Shown here in pieces: positions 17,851 to 26,963 of a DNA stretch of 64,000 bases. The first letter of the stretch is position 1, and every line of letters begins with the position of its first letter. A program made the translations under genes and the position numbers. The notes beneath the pieces were generated by a model that saw only the letters and a list, made by a program, of their open reading frames with translations, searched no databases and was not told the origin of the DNA. The DNA comes from an uncultured Desulfobacter sp. (lineage in GTDB: Bacteria; Desulfobacterota; Desulfobacteria; Desulfobacterales; Desulfobacteraceae): positions 1-64,000 of the forward strand of contig NZ_OY762229.1 in NCBI RefSeq assembly GCF_963665355.1. The letters run 5' to 3'.

Positions 17851-18345
17851 ATGAAAATTCCAAGTTGGATATATTTTTTATGCCGATGGGTTTTGGGAAC
17901 GGTTTTTATTTATGCCGGGACAACAAAGCTGATTGAGCCACAAATTTTCGCCATTTTGATAGATGCCTATGGGATTGTACCAGAGATAATGCTCATGCCG
18001 GTTGCTGTGTTGCTGCCTCTTCTTGAGGTCGTTGCCGGAATCGGCATTTTGTTTGATATCAGAGGCAGTCTCGCCGCCATTTTAGGATTGTTGATTCTGT
18101 TTCTGCTGATTCTTGGATACGGAATGGCCATGGGGCTTGATGTGGACTGCGGCTGTTTCAGCCCGGGAGACCCTGAAGCCAAAGCGTTTCATGGCTTAAG
18201 GCAGGCTTTCTACAGGGATCTTTTTATGATGGTCCAGGTAGTGTTTGCTTTTGGATGGCGGAAATGGAACAATATTCAACCGAAATCCATCATGCAGTAC
18301 CTTCAATTTTTAAAACATAAACAAACCAGGGAGAATTTACTATGA
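17851..18345 (+). CDS. MauE/DoxX-like membrane protein
   Basis: A 164-residue inner-membrane protein with four hydrophobic segments. The start WIYFLCRWVLGTVFIYAGTTK is typical of the DoxX/MauE superfamily, and GLDVDCGCFSPGD in the last loop has the Cys-Gly-Cys seen in MauE-like members, which are thought to handle thiol/disulfide or quinone redox chemistry. It overlaps the rhodanese gene by 4 bases (ATGA), so the two work from one message. A TTG codon just before the ATG could also start it. Confidence 0.82.
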   Translation: MKIPSWIYFLCRWVLGTVFIYAGTTKLIEPQIFAILIDAYGIVPEIMLMPVAVLLPLLEVVAGIGILFDIRGSLAAILGLLILFLLILGYGMAMGLDVDCGCFSPGDPEAKAFHGLRQAFYRDLFMMVQVVFAFGWRKWNNIQPKSIMQYLQFLKHKQTRENLL

Positions 18346-18878
18346 AAAGCGTCGGACGAATTTCAAAGCTGTTAATTGTAACATGTGTACTGATGGCATT
18401 TGCTACACCGGCTTTTGCGTTATTTGATGATAAGTTTGAAAAGGAAGTGGAGAAAGAAACGGGTGCCGTTAAACTGGTCCGGGAAGTACAAAGAGGCAAC
18501 TATGATCTGGTAACCACGGATGAACTCAAACAATGGATTGATTCAGGGAAAGACATGGTCATTGTAGACACCATGCCCTATGAGGAGAGCTACAAGAAAA
18601 ATCACCTTCCGGGCGCTGTGCAGTTTTTATTCCCAATCCCTGATATGAATGAGTGGGATACAAAGGAAACAGCCGGCAAAACCCAGGCAGACTATGAAAA
18701 ATTACTGGGGCCGGATAAAAATAAAGTCATTGTAATTTACTGCGGCTTTGTAAAATGTACGAGAAGCCATAACGGTGCGGCCTGGGCTGTGAAGTTAGGA
18801 TATAAGAACGTATATCGTTACACTGGCGGAATTTTTGCCTGGAAGGGGGCAAAATATCCCATGGACAAAGTTGATTGA
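18342..18878 (+). CDS. exported rhodanese-like protein
   Basis: Periplasmic single-domain rhodanese, 178 residues. A signal peptide (KLLIVTCVLMAFATPAFA) precedes the domain: MVIVDTMPYEESYKKNHLPG at the N-terminal half and VIVIYCGFVKCTRSHNGA at the active site. The active loop is longer than the usual six residues and carries a second cysteine, which might make a disulfide with the catalytic Cys. Translational coupling with the MauE/DoxX-like gene suggests a membrane-linked sulfur or thiol relay. Substrate unknown. Confidence 0.86.
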   Translation: MKSVGRISKLLIVTCVLMAFATPAFALFDDKFEKEVEKETGAVKLVREVQRGNYDLVTTDELKQWIDSGKDMVIVDTMPYEESYKKNHLPGAVQFLFPIPDMNEWDTKETAGKTQADYEKLLGPDKNKVIVIYCGFVKCTRSHNGAAWAVKLGYKNVYRYTGGIFAWKGAKYPMDKVD

Positions 18879-18911
18879 TAAAATATCGCATTTATATTTC
18901 AATCGAATCAA

Positions 18912-18941
18912 AAAGGCAGTGCTTAAAAGCGCACTGCCTTT
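18912..18941. terminator. rho-independent terminator
   Basis: AAAGGCAGTGC and GCACTGCCTTT form a perfect 11-bp stem with an 8-base loop, directly after the rhodanese gene. Confidence 0.8.
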
Positions 18942-19052
18942 GACATACAAAGGCAATAAGTTATCAAAAGGCTGCGTTAAAAAAATAAACCCAGCAGTTT
19001 AAATTCGCCCTTGCCATCCAGCTGACAGTCAGTATACCTTTAGTCTTTTTGA

Positions 19053-19070
19053 TTCTCAAACTTGTGAGAA
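19053..19070. promoter_or_regulatory. palindrome upstream of the hemerythrin gene
   Basis: TTCTCA and TGAGAA separated by 6 bases, about 50 bp before the hemerythrin ATG. A plausible operator; no known consensus is claimed. Confidence 0.35.
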
Positions 19071-19120
19071 CGTATTTATATGATTAAAACTGATAGGCTC
19101 AAAATACTCATAGTCGCATT

Positions 19121-19549
19121 ATGATTGAAAAAATTAATTGGAGTTCAAAGTATGATGTTGGTATTACAGAAATCGACTTCCAGCATAAATATTTTTTGAA
19201 ACTTATAAACAGATTGGCCTTGAACCATGATTTTTTCTTAGAGAAAGGCCTAGTTAAAACGCATCTTTCCGAGCTGGACAAATACGCACGATTTCACTTC
19301 AAAAGCGAAGAAAATATTATGCTTTTAGTTGATTATCCAGATTTAGTGCATCACATGCAATTACATATAGAACTTATCGAGCAATTAAATTATCAAGGCT
19401 TTAAAGTAATAGATTCAACTGACAATATGAGTCGATTCATTATGTTTTTAAGAGAGTGGTTTTTAAATCATACGGTTAATGAAGACAAAAAATTATTTGA
19501 ATATATTGAAAAAGTGGATGGAAATTTTTCTGGTTTTTTTGACAAGTGA
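19121..19549 (+). CDS. bacteriohemerythrin
   Basis: Oxygen-binding diiron four-helix protein, 142 residues, cytosolic. The iron ligands are in order: His in DFQHKYFLKLINRL, His and Glu in RFHFKSEENIM, His pair in HHMQLHIELI, and His with Asp in FLNHTVNEDKKLF. Such proteins store or deliver oxygen, or sense it, in anaerobes. The gene stands alone between two terminators. No clear ribosome-binding site is present. Confidence 0.93.
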   Translation: MIEKINWSSKYDVGITEIDFQHKYFLKLINRLALNHDFFLEKGLVKTHLSELDKYARFHFKSEENIMLLVDYPDLVHHMQLHIELIEQLNYQGFKVIDSTDNMSRFIMFLREWFLNHTVNEDKKLFEYIEKVDGNFSGFFDK

Positions 19550-19671
19550 CTGAAGTGACACTGAACTGTCCGTGGATGACATTTTATCCACCCATGCGCT
19601 TGCCAGCTCCCATGCCGTGACCCTTGGCACCACGCTGAAAACCGCCAACATGTGCTTTCCCAAAGTGTTTG

Positions 19672-19710
19672 AAAAAGCTGATCTTTCCCATTGGATGGAT
19701 CGGCTTTTTT
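19672..19710. terminator. bidirectional terminator between hemerythrin and ZinT-like genes
   Basis: AAAAAGCTGATC and GATCGGCTTTTTT form a 12-bp stem with one G-T pair and T-runs on both strands. It serves the convergent genes on either side. Confidence 0.8.
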
Positions 19711-19734
19711 TGATTTAAATCTAATACCAGTTTT

Positions 19735-20370
19735 TTATGGCAGCACTTTAACCATCATTTTAGGGTTAACGTTGTTTATATAGGTGGGTATGTCAAAATC
19801 AGGCCTGACCATAGTGGGCCACCAGTTTTTCATTCCGCCCAGACCAGTCAGTTCCTTAACCCCTTTGTTACCGTATCTGATATGGAAATGGGGCTGGCCG
19901 TTCTTGTGCTCATGAATTTTGAGCAGAATAACATATCTGTATTCGGAATCCTCAACTCCTTTTTCTTTTGCTTGGAATGAATACCATTCAAACTTGTAGT
20001 CGCCATAGATGTCCGGAACGGTGCCAAGTGCTTTATATTGGTGTGTAACTTCTTTGCCTCCCTTACTATAGAATCTGATTGTATCGCCGGTTATTGACAG
20101 TTTGTCAAAGCTTGTGGGGCCCATTTCCCTGAAATATTGTTTCACCTGCCCGGCTGTATATCGTTTGCCTTGTTTTTGGGCTTCAACCGCGACTTTCCGG
20201 TAAACCGTATCCATTTCGGTTTTTTCATTTACAAAGCTTCTGTTTATAAAAGTCCCCTGCCAGTCAGCCAGAATATCATTTGGCGTTTGGGTGCCGGCCT
20301 GGGCGATCATGAAGACAGACATACTGATTATGATAATTATTGTTCGTATTGCTCGGGTGTTAATATACAT
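19735..20370 (-). CDS. ZinT-like periplasmic metal-binding protein
   Basis: Exported protein, 211 residues, resembling ZinT (YodA), a periplasmic zinc/cadmium-binding protein. After a signal peptide (ISMSVFMIAQAGT), the family pattern is visible: LADWQGTFINRSF at the start, a Tyr/Trp-rich centre, HFHIRYGNKGVKEL with paired histidines, then WWPTMVRPDFD, equivalent to the NWPTYYP of ZinT. The ATG at 20370 follows AAGGAGAACACCACG. It is the last gene of an operon with a methyltransferase and a TonB receptor, 25 bases after the receptor. The histidine-rich N-terminus of enterobacterial ZinT is missing, so the metal is uncertain. Confidence 0.75.
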   Translation of the reverse strand: MYINTRAIRTIIIIISMSVFMIAQAGTQTPNDILADWQGTFINRSFVNEKTEMDTVYRKVAVEAQKQGKRYTAGQVKQYFREMGPTSFDKLSITGDTIRFYSKGGKEVTHQYKALGTVPDIYGDYKFEWYSFQAKEKGVEDSEYRYVILLKIHEHKNGQPHFHIRYGNKGVKELTGLGGMKNWWPTMVRPDFDIPTYINNVNPKMMVKVLP

Positions 20371-20395
20371 CGTGGTGTTCTCCTTAAGTAAAAAA

Positions 20396-22423
20396 TTAAA
20401 AACTGACATTCATACCAAGCATGGTGTTGAATCCGGATATGGGATACAAGGCCTCGCTTCCGGGGTTGCCGCTGCCGTATCCCACAGCACTTTCATCAAA
20501 CAGGTTGTTTGCTGCAAGATAGAGTTCAACACGCCCGAATTTTTTTAAATATCTGGCGTTCAGTACCCAGTAACCGTCTTCTTCACTGGTGTTGGCATAG
20601 TTGAAATACTGCCTGCCGGTGTACACGGGGTTCAATGAAATATCTCCGAAACGTTCATTCCGGTAGCCCAGTGTAAAGGCAAATATCATATCCGGTACGC
20701 CGGTCAGTTTATTTCCTGCATAATCAACCCCCATGCTGACAAACTCTTCAAATTTGGCTTCCTGGTAGGTAAAATTGGCTGACGTGTAAACGCCATGGGG
20801 CAGTTTCAGGCCGATACCCATTTCAACGCCTTTTGAACTGGTTTCCCCGGCGTTTTCATATGCGGCTGTCCAGTCGGCACTGGGCAGAACAAACTTGTCT
20901 TTTACGGTTTGCCAGAAAAAAGCCAGATTGTAGTTGAGCCAAGAGGGTATATTGCCGCGGATGCCCAGTTCATAGGCCTGAAGTTTTTCCGGGTCCAGTT
21001 GGCCGTTTGTATAGTAGACCGGTAATCTGACCGGGCTTTTAATGCCGCTGTTATATCCTGCAAACAGATTTACCTCATCGCAAACCTGATATGTAAAGCC
21101 AAGCTTGGGACTTACACTGCCTTTTTCCTGGTCCCAGGAGTTACTGGAGGCGATATGGGCTTCCTGCTCCAGGTCAAAAAAATCATACCGAATACCTGCG
21201 GTAATTGTGAGCGCAGCCGTAACACGCAACTCGTCCTGCAGATACCCGGCATAACTGATATCTTTTCTGGTGAAATCCTGGTTAACGGCGGTTATTTCAT
21301 TAAAGCTTGATGCCGTATATCTGTTCACGTCGTAATCATGGTATCGATACTCACCGCCGATCACCAGTTTGTTTGCCATGCCGGAAATATCATGGTTGAA
21401 TGTCATGCTGGCTTCCGGATGCACCTGCATGGAATCCATGTGGGTTAAATGACCCCAGAAAAGCTTGTAATCGCAGTTTTGGAATTCCATTTTTGCCATG
21501 AGTTCATGAACGCCCAATTGCTGTTCATAGACCAGGGCACCCAGAATATCTTCGGATTCATAGTCATAATCAGCACCTGCATTGGGATTCTGGGACGGAT
21601 CTTCATCGAATTGATCCCGGGTCAGGCTTGCGGCATAAAGGCCTTTTGCGTCACTATAGGAGCCGTGGAAGGTCAATTGTGCGTCGTTGTTGAGTTCATA
21701 GCCCACCCGGGTATAAAAATTATTGCCGTCCTGGAATCCTTTATCCTGGTATGTATCTTCCCGTTGGGCAGAGGCATCAATATAGTATTCCCATTTGTCC
21801 TGGGTACCGTTGATCACGCTGTAACCATTGCCGCCCCCAAGGCTTGTAAAAGCAATACCGGCCTTTCCTTCCACGGGTTGTTCTGCTGCTCTGGTAATAA
21901 TATTGACAACCCCGCCGATGGCCTGGTCTCCATACTCGGCCGAGGGGGTTTTGGTGATCTCAATTCGCTCTATATCGTGTACGGCCAGGCGACCGGCTGA
22001 TATATTCCCGTTTGCCCGGTTCAGCTCAATCCCATTGATCATAACCTTCATGCCCCAGCTTGAGGCTTCACTGCCCCTGGTGCTCATTGAGGTGCTGGCA
22101 CTTCCGCCGCCAAAGACATTGCTGGAAAAAAACAGCCCAGCAATGTTTGCTTGCTCAAGCACGGTAAGGGCATTGTAATGGCCTGGAAGTTTTTTCAGTT
22201 CTTCACGAGAAATAACGCTGATATTGGTAGGTATTTTGTCCACCTGGGTGGATATTTTGGTGGCTGTAACCGTTATGTCGCCAAGTTGGATGTTTGACGA
22301 CGCCTCGTTGCCATCCTTTGCCCATACCGGTCCGCCCAACAGGCAGGTGACGATTGCAATGGTATAAACAAGGCATACTATTCTGCCGGGTTGCAAATGA
22401 TTTGCTTTTGTCTGATTCCACAT
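20396..22423 (-). CDS. TonB-dependent outer-membrane receptor
   Basis: Ligand-gated outer-membrane channel, 675 residues. Signal peptide, then a TonB box-like DITVTATK, a plug domain with NISVISREELKKLPG, MKVMINGIELNR and VHDIERIEITKTPSAEYG (the conserved IERIEI...YG plug strand) and GGVVNIITRA, then a 22-strand barrel ending in MLGMNVSF with a terminal Phe. AAGGAGAGAAGGACAC lies before the ATG. It lies between an O-methyltransferase and a ZinT-like gene, so a metal-linked ligand is likely. TonB/ExbBD are not in the window. Confidence 0.93.
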   Translation of the reverse strand: MWNQTKANHLQPGRIVCLVYTIAIVTCLLGGPVWAKDGNEASSNIQLGDITVTATKISTQVDKIPTNISVISREELKKLPGHYNALTVLEQANIAGLFFSSNVFGGGSASTSMSTRGSEASSWGMKVMINGIELNRANGNISAGRLAVHDIERIEITKTPSAEYGDQAIGGVVNIITRAAEQPVEGKAGIAFTSLGGGNGYSVINGTQDKWEYYIDASAQREDTYQDKGFQDGNNFYTRVGYELNNDAQLTFHGSYSDAKGLYAASLTRDQFDEDPSQNPNAGADYDYESEDILGALVYEQQLGVHELMAKMEFQNCDYKLFWGHLTHMDSMQVHPEASMTFNHDISGMANKLVIGGEYRYHDYDVNRYTASSFNEITAVNQDFTRKDISYAGYLQDELRVTAALTITAGIRYDFFDLEQEAHIASSNSWDQEKGSVSPKLGFTYQVCDEVNLFAGYNSGIKSPVRLPVYYTNGQLDPEKLQAYELGIRGNIPSWLNYNLAFFWQTVKDKFVLPSADWTAAYENAGETSSKGVEMGIGLKLPHGVYTSANFTYQEAKFEEFVSMGVDYAGNKLTGVPDMIFAFTLGYRNERFGDISLNPVYTGRQYFNYANTSEEDGYWVLNARYLKKFGRVELYLAANNLFDESAVGYGSGNPGSEALYPISGFNTMLGMNVSF

Positions 22424-22476
22424 GTGTCCTTCTCTCCTTTTTGAAAATATGATCAATTCAACCTGGATACGGCTGC

Positions 22477-23526
22477 TTAACTTGCTGTTACAAATTCAGC
22501 CTCTCCACTGGGCAAAAGGACCATCCTTGAATCAATCTGTTTAAATCCGGCCTGTTCCAGATAAGAGGCGATTTCTCCCTTATTAAAGGTATAAGCGTGC
22601 CCACCCGGGGCATTTACGCTTTCAAGGGCACTGGAAAGGCGCATCAGAACAATATCGCACGGCGCGGTCTGCTCACGGACCAACCCTTCATGGAGGCAGG
22701 CAAAGCGCCCGTTGTCTGCCAAAGCAGCTTTGACACGTTTAAAAAAAGACACCCTGTCCTTGACAAAGTACAGGTTATGGCTGGCCCAGATCAGGTCATA
22801 GCCGCAGCCTAAATCCGTCTTGTTGTAGTCCCCGGCAATAAAGGAGATCCTGTCGGTCATTCCTTGTTGTTCGATCTGTTGCCTGGCAGTGCCGATGACG
22901 GCCGGTAAATCAATGAGCACCCCGGTGGCCCCAGGGATACGGCCAAGAATTTCAGCCCCGATCAGTCCTGGGCCTCCGCCTAAATCAAGAATTTTTTTTA
23001 TGTTGTCGGACCCTGGAAGCTCTTGTACAAGATCCGCATAAACGGCAGCTATCCCTGCACGCTGGCCGGTTGCCAGATGGGCCGCGGCGCTTATCCAGCG
23101 GGATTCGTTTTCCCAGGTCCGGATTTGCGAAGTATCCAGGATGCCGGTTTTTATGATTTCTGCCATGTCGGCCAGGTTCTTTTGCACCAGCTCTTTCATG
23201 TTTGGAATGTAACGACCCAGATAAACAGGGCTTTGTTTGTCAAAAAAATGGGTGCCGGTATCTGTGTTGGTGTACAGGTCATTTTCCTTGTTTGCCAAAC
23301 CGATTGCGACCATGGCATCCAGGAAACATACAAGCCCTGCAGTACCAGTCTGTATGCCTGCTTTTTCGGCAATTTCATCCACCTTTGAGGTGGTGGAAAG
23401 GATATGGGCCATATCCAGCTCAAGGGCAGTTTCCATGACAGCAAGCTTTACCGGGGCCACCACGGCGTCAAACAGGAACCCAAGGGGCGGGTACGGGGAA
23501 TTGGGCGAATGAATGGGGTGTGCCAT
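22477..23526 (-). CDS. SAM-dependent O-methyltransferase-like protein
   Basis: A 349-residue enzyme of the two-domain O-methyltransferase type (PF00891-like). The first about 110 residues form a winged-helix dimerisation domain (ALELDMAHILSTTSKVDEIA). The SAM domain has motif I ILDLGGGPGLIGAEIL, the acidic loop VLIDLPAVIG, and YDLIWASHNLYFVKDR with GRFACLHEGL. The ATG at 23526 follows AAAGGGAAAAATT. It heads the operon with the TBDR and ZinT-like genes, and is divergent from an AraC regulator. Such enzymes methylate small molecules, which fits modification of the receptor ligand, but the substrate is unknown. Confidence 0.85.
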   Translation of the reverse strand: MAHPIHSPNSPYPPLGFLFDAVVAPVKLAVMETALELDMAHILSTTSKVDEIAEKAGIQTGTAGLVCFLDAMVAIGLANKENDLYTNTDTGTHFFDKQSPVYLGRYIPNMKELVQKNLADMAEIIKTGILDTSQIRTWENESRWISAAAHLATGQRAGIAAVYADLVQELPGSDNIKKILDLGGGPGLIGAEILGRIPGATGVLIDLPAVIGTARQQIEQQGMTDRISFIAGDYNKTDLGCGYDLIWASHNLYFVKDRVSFFKRVKAALADNGRFACLHEGLVREQTAPCDIVLMRLSSALESVNAPGGHAYTFNKGEIASYLEQAGFKQIDSRMVLLPSGEAEFVTAS

Positions 23527-23611
23527 ATAATTTTTCCCTTTAGAAAAAGTTTTAAGTATTTTTTGTATCAAGCCCGTTTTTAACCCTGTTCGTCCTTGAA
23601 ATAATATCATC

Positions 23612-23657
23612 TGCGTAAAATGAGAGCATTTGCGTAAAAATAAGGCATGCGTAAAAA
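23612..23657. promoter_or_regulatory. three TGCGTAAAA direct repeats, candidate AraC operator
   Basis: TGCGTAAAAT (23612), TGCGTAAAAA (23631) and TGCGTAAAAA (23648) lie head-to-tail with starts 19 and 17 bases apart, in the divergent region between the methyltransferase operon and the AraC gene. Spacing near two helical turns is usual for AraC-family half-sites. Confidence 0.6.
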
Positions 23658-23734
23658 TATTATATTGACAAAATAAGACTGTCTTGATTTACAATGTTTT
23701 CTTGGTAAGAACTGAAGATAAAAGGAAGTCATGT

Positions 23735-24772
23735 GTGCTGTCTCAAATTCTGATAAAAGACCATAAAGGCAACTATGTTGATTTCAAGGCCTTTATGCCT
23801 GAAGATGAAAGCGTGTATTCAAATGAAGTGATCCGCCCCTTGCCCAGGCAGAAAGGACGCGGTCATTTTTCATCTTTTGCCATATGTAAAGGTCTGGACT
23901 TAGGCATATGCAGATGCCGGTTTGACGAAGATTACATGGCCCGGTTTACATTGGAAAAGCCTTTTTTCACTTTTGGATTTTGTCTTAAAGGGCAGTGTTT
24001 TTCCCAAGGCTCATCCATGCCCTATTCAGTCCCAATGGTACCGGACCGGTCATCTGCCTATTTCTTTAACGACCGGTTTGTTGAACGGAAAATCAAAGGG
24101 CAACAGGAAGTGCTGGCCCTTGCCATACACATATCTCCTGATTTTTTATTGAAGCGGATTTGCCCGGATTACATTCGGCCGGATCACATTCGGCCCGGGC
24201 TTATGCGGGATGTACAATATGGTGATTTGCCGGAAAACTTCCCTGAAAACCGCAGGTTTTATGCCGACCACATCATGACAGCCCAGATGAAAACCGCAGT
24301 TTACCAGATTTTGAATAATCCCCACAAAGGCAGGGTGGGCAACATCTATCTGGAAAGCAAAGCGCTTGAACTCATTGCCTTAAGATTGGAGCAGGTCTTC
24401 CGGACCGATGGTTTTCCCGGGCGTAATTCCACCATAGACCCTGAAGAGACGGAGCGAATTTACCGGGCCAGGGATCTACTGGTTGAAAACCGTCAATTCC
24501 CGCCGTCTTTAAGGGAACTGGCCGGACAGGCGGGGATGAGCCACACCCAGCTTAACAAAGGATTTAAGGCCATGTTTGGCTGTACGGTATTTGAATATCT
24601 GCGAAAGGAGCGCCTGGCCTACGCCCGTATGCTGATGGAAGAAAACCCGGCGGATTTGACATGGATCGCTTATGAATCAGGATTTTGCAGTTCAAGCCAT
24701 TTTGCCGCATCTTTCCTTAAAGCGTATGGTATCCGGCCGTCGGCCTACCGCAAATCTTTATCCATTAAATAA
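23735..24772 (+). CDS. AraC-family regulator, PchR/YbtA type
   Basis: Transcription factor of 345 residues. The N-terminal part (to about 230) is the ligand-sensing half found in PchR-like regulators, which bind siderophores. The C-terminal part has two helix-turn-helix units: LRELAGQAGMSHTQLNKGFK and IAYESGFCSSSHFAASFLKA. GTG 23735 is preceded by AAAGGAAG at a good distance, so it is preferred over the TTG 17 codons upstream. It is divergent from the methyltransferase-TBDR-ZinT operon, with three direct repeats between, and probably activates that operon when ligand is present. Confidence 0.85.
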   Translation: MLSQILIKDHKGNYVDFKAFMPEDESVYSNEVIRPLPRQKGRGHFSSFAICKGLDLGICRCRFDEDYMARFTLEKPFFTFGFCLKGQCFSQGSSMPYSVPMVPDRSSAYFFNDRFVERKIKGQQEVLALAIHISPDFLLKRICPDYIRPDHIRPGLMRDVQYGDLPENFPENRRFYADHIMTAQMKTAVYQILNNPHKGRVGNIYLESKALELIALRLEQVFRTDGFPGRNSTIDPEETERIYRARDLLVENRQFPPSLRELAGQAGMSHTQLNKGFKAMFGCTVFEYLRKERLAYARMLMEENPADLTWIAYESGFCSSSHFAASFLKAYGIRPSAYRKSLSIK

Positions 24773-24862
24773 AAAAGCCGAATCGTCATGAACAATGGAC
24801 AGGCTACTTTGTATGATAATTGATCTGCTGGCCCTGACACAAGCTGCCCGGCTTTGATTGTT

Positions 24863-26155
24863 TCAAAAACTGTATCGAACGGCCGTATAGACATTGGTAT
24901 TGTCTTCAAGCTGGCCGAAGAAAGTGTATGCATGCCTGCCGGTGAAGATATTGGCCCCGGCTTCAACCACGAGGGCGTCGCTGAATTTATATTTTATCTT
25001 TGGTTTCAGGTATGCATCCCGGTCACTGGGGGACAGCCAGGCGCTTAAAGACAGTTCAAGGTTCTGGTTCATCAGCAGTTTTGTCAACTGCAGGGTGATG
25101 ACATGCCTGAACCGGTCCCGGGCGGCTGTTCCCCGGGGAAGGCCTGCAGCATAATTGTCATATTCAAGGATCTGTTCAATATAGTATTGCAGGCCTGCAT
25201 TAAAATTTGCCGCCAGGTCCTGGTTGTAGCCGACCAGGTATCTAAGTTCGCTGTTGTTAATGAACGGGTTGGTGCCGCAAAGATCCTGATCAGACCTGTA
25301 CCAGGCAAACTCGATGTTGCCGATGCCGCGTCTGACATTTCCCCGGGCACTGAACCCGTAGACCGACAATTGGGGAAAAAAATCTTCTCCCGAAGCGGAC
25401 TGGCCTGACGGCTGTTTCCAGAATCCATGGTAGCCGTATACCGCAAGCTCATAACTGTGGACAGTTCTATAAAGACGCAGGGCCAGTTCATCGTCTTTAA
25501 ACCACTGGTCCGGGGTCAGGGTGCAGGATAGGTTATCCCGGCCTGTCAAATCGCTGCCGTCCCAGTGGGAAAGATATTGCCCTGTAATGTACCGGTCCGG
25601 ATCAAACTGGGGGGTATAGACCAGGTCAATGTTTGCAAGGGCACTGAAAAAACTTAATTTTACGGCATCGGACGGGGCTTTGAGGTACTCATTGTCCCGG
25701 CCGATGAAAAAGGACTGCCAGTCCTTGGGGAACAAGTCGTTTAGAAAAACAAGGTCACCGGTGCCCCAGGTCAGGATCTGGCGGCCGATTTTTATATCCA
25801 CCGCGTCCGATGGCCGGACAAACATCCAGGCTTCCCGGGTGTCATACGCCCATTTGTCTGTTATTCCGTCGGCCCGGATATCGCCTTTGTATTTGAACTG
25901 TGCCCACGAGGTATAGGTAAACAGTTCAGCCTGGATCCGGGACTCCATGACAGATGCCTGGTCTTCGTGGGGATCATCCTGGATCCGGCATCCGGCCCGG
26001 ACTTCGGCAAACCCGTTGAACTCCACCGGGGAAAAGGACTTGAATATAGTCTGGGCCCCGGCATTGAGGGAGAAAAGGGTGCCGTATACCAAACCGGCCC
26101 AGATCAAAAAGACAGGCAGCCGTCTTTTATGTGATACCTGCCTAACGGATAACAT
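24863..26155 (-). CDS. outer-membrane beta-barrel protein (DUF1302-like)
   Basis: About 430 residues. A signal peptide (LPVFLIWAGLVYGTLFSLNAGA) is followed by alternating beta-barrel sequence: FNGFAEVRAGCRIQD, VMESRIQAELFTYTSWAQ, VDIKIGRQILTWGTGD, and the end NVYTAVRYSF with the terminal Phe needed for Bam insertion. GRQ.L.WG.GD is typical of DUF1302/porin-like barrels coded beside RND exporters. ATG 26155 overlaps the LolA-like gene by 14 bases. It is the third gene of the RND/LolA-like/barrel operon and probably its outer-membrane part. Confidence 0.78.
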   Translation of the reverse strand: MLSVRQVSHKRRLPVFLIWAGLVYGTLFSLNAGAQTIFKSFSPVEFNGFAEVRAGCRIQDDPHEDQASVMESRIQAELFTYTSWAQFKYKGDIRADGITDKWAYDTREAWMFVRPSDAVDIKIGRQILTWGTGDLVFLNDLFPKDWQSFFIGRDNEYLKAPSDAVKLSFFSALANIDLVYTPQFDPDRYITGQYLSHWDGSDLTGRDNLSCTLTPDQWFKDDELALRLYRTVHSYELAVYGYHGFWKQPSGQSASGEDFFPQLSVYGFSARGNVRRGIGNIEFAWYRSDQDLCGTNPFINNSELRYLVGYNQDLAANFNAGLQYYIEQILEYDNYAAGLPRGTAARDRFRHVITLQLTKLLMNQNLELSLSAWLSPSDRDAYLKPKIKYKFSDALVVEAGANIFTGRHAYTFFGQLEDNTNVYTAVRYSF

Positions 26156-26963
26156 CTCTGGGGGGCCTGCGCAGATAACGTTCGGTAAAAAGGTCATCGC
26201 TTAAACCGGTGTTGTAACGGATATGGGAAAATGCCATGGTGGTCCGGCTGCCGGTTTCAAAATTTCTGGCTTCGGTCAGCACGGCCGTGGGGTAAACTGT
26301 TGCCTGATTGTTCTGTTCTGTTTCAATGTTTTCAATTTTTAACACCTCAATCTGCCGGGTGCACTGGTCAGCCCTTTTGTAAAACTGCATTTTCACAGGC
26401 ATAAAGGTTTGCCTGTCAATAAATGAGATATAGTATTCAAACTCAACACTGTCCGGGTTTTGGGGTGTGCTTTTAATTTTATAAAACCTTTGCGTCGTTT
26501 CAATCAGTTCGTGCCGGTCTTCCTCGGGGCTGCGGCCCGAGATATCTTCATATAAGAAGTCTGATCCTGCAAAACTTGTGCGTTTGTCCCCTGCAGCGAT
26601 GCGTTTGACCAGATCAAGGCCCGGCATGTAAAGCCAGCGGTCATCGTCCATGTCAGGGGCGGCATGTTTGTGCACCATAAACACCATTTTGCGTAAGTCT
26701 GCCGGAGTCTTGAAATAGGTAAAATAGAGCTGGTCCCGGTCTGTGGTGCCTATATTTTTTCTTAAAATATTAAAGGAGCGGCTGCGGGTGCGGCCCTGGC
26801 GGTCTTTGATCTGCATTGTTACGGTTCCTTTGGTGTCCTGACCCTGGTAAAGGGCGGCGTGGTTGGCCTTTTCTACGATCTGCGCCACTGTCATGGCAGA
26901 CGGTTCTGCAAACAAAAGGGCGGGCAGCAGAACACAGATCATGGTGGTGATGGTTTTTTTCAT
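26142..26963 (-). CDS. LolA-like outer-membrane lipoprotein-sorting family protein
   Basis: Periplasmic protein, 273 residues. Signal peptide (TTMICVLLPALLFA), then a LolA/LolB-like half-barrel: TVTMQIKDRQGRTRSRSFNI, DQLYFTYFKTPADLRKMVFM, DDRWLYMPGLDLVKRIAAGD and FLYEDISGRSPEEDRHEL. This version (PF17131-like) travels with MMPL/RND exporters rather than with LolCDE. AAAAGGAGACAAAAA precedes the ATG, and the RND stop overlaps it by 4 bases. It could carry a hydrophobic compound or lipid between the inner-membrane RND protein and the barrel. The cargo is not known. Confidence 0.82.
   Translation of the reverse strand: MKKTITTMICVLLPALLFAEPSAMTVAQIVEKANHAALYQGQDTKGTVTMQIKDRQGRTRSRSFNILRKNIGTTDRDQLYFTYFKTPADLRKMVFMVHKHAAPDMDDDRWLYMPGLDLVKRIAAGDKRTSFAGSDFLYEDISGRSPEEDRHELIETTQRFYKIKSTPQNPDSVEFEYYISFIDRQTFMPVKMQFYKRADQCTRQIEVLKIENIETEQNNQATVYPTAVLTEARNFETGSRTTMAFSHIRYNTGLSDDLFTERYLRRPPRDVIR

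Noticed and set aside
19584-19691. 35-codon minus-strand frame rich in Gly, His and Lys
   Set aside because: Its start codon lies in the loop of the bidirectional terminator, there is no ribosome-binding site, and no family is recognised.
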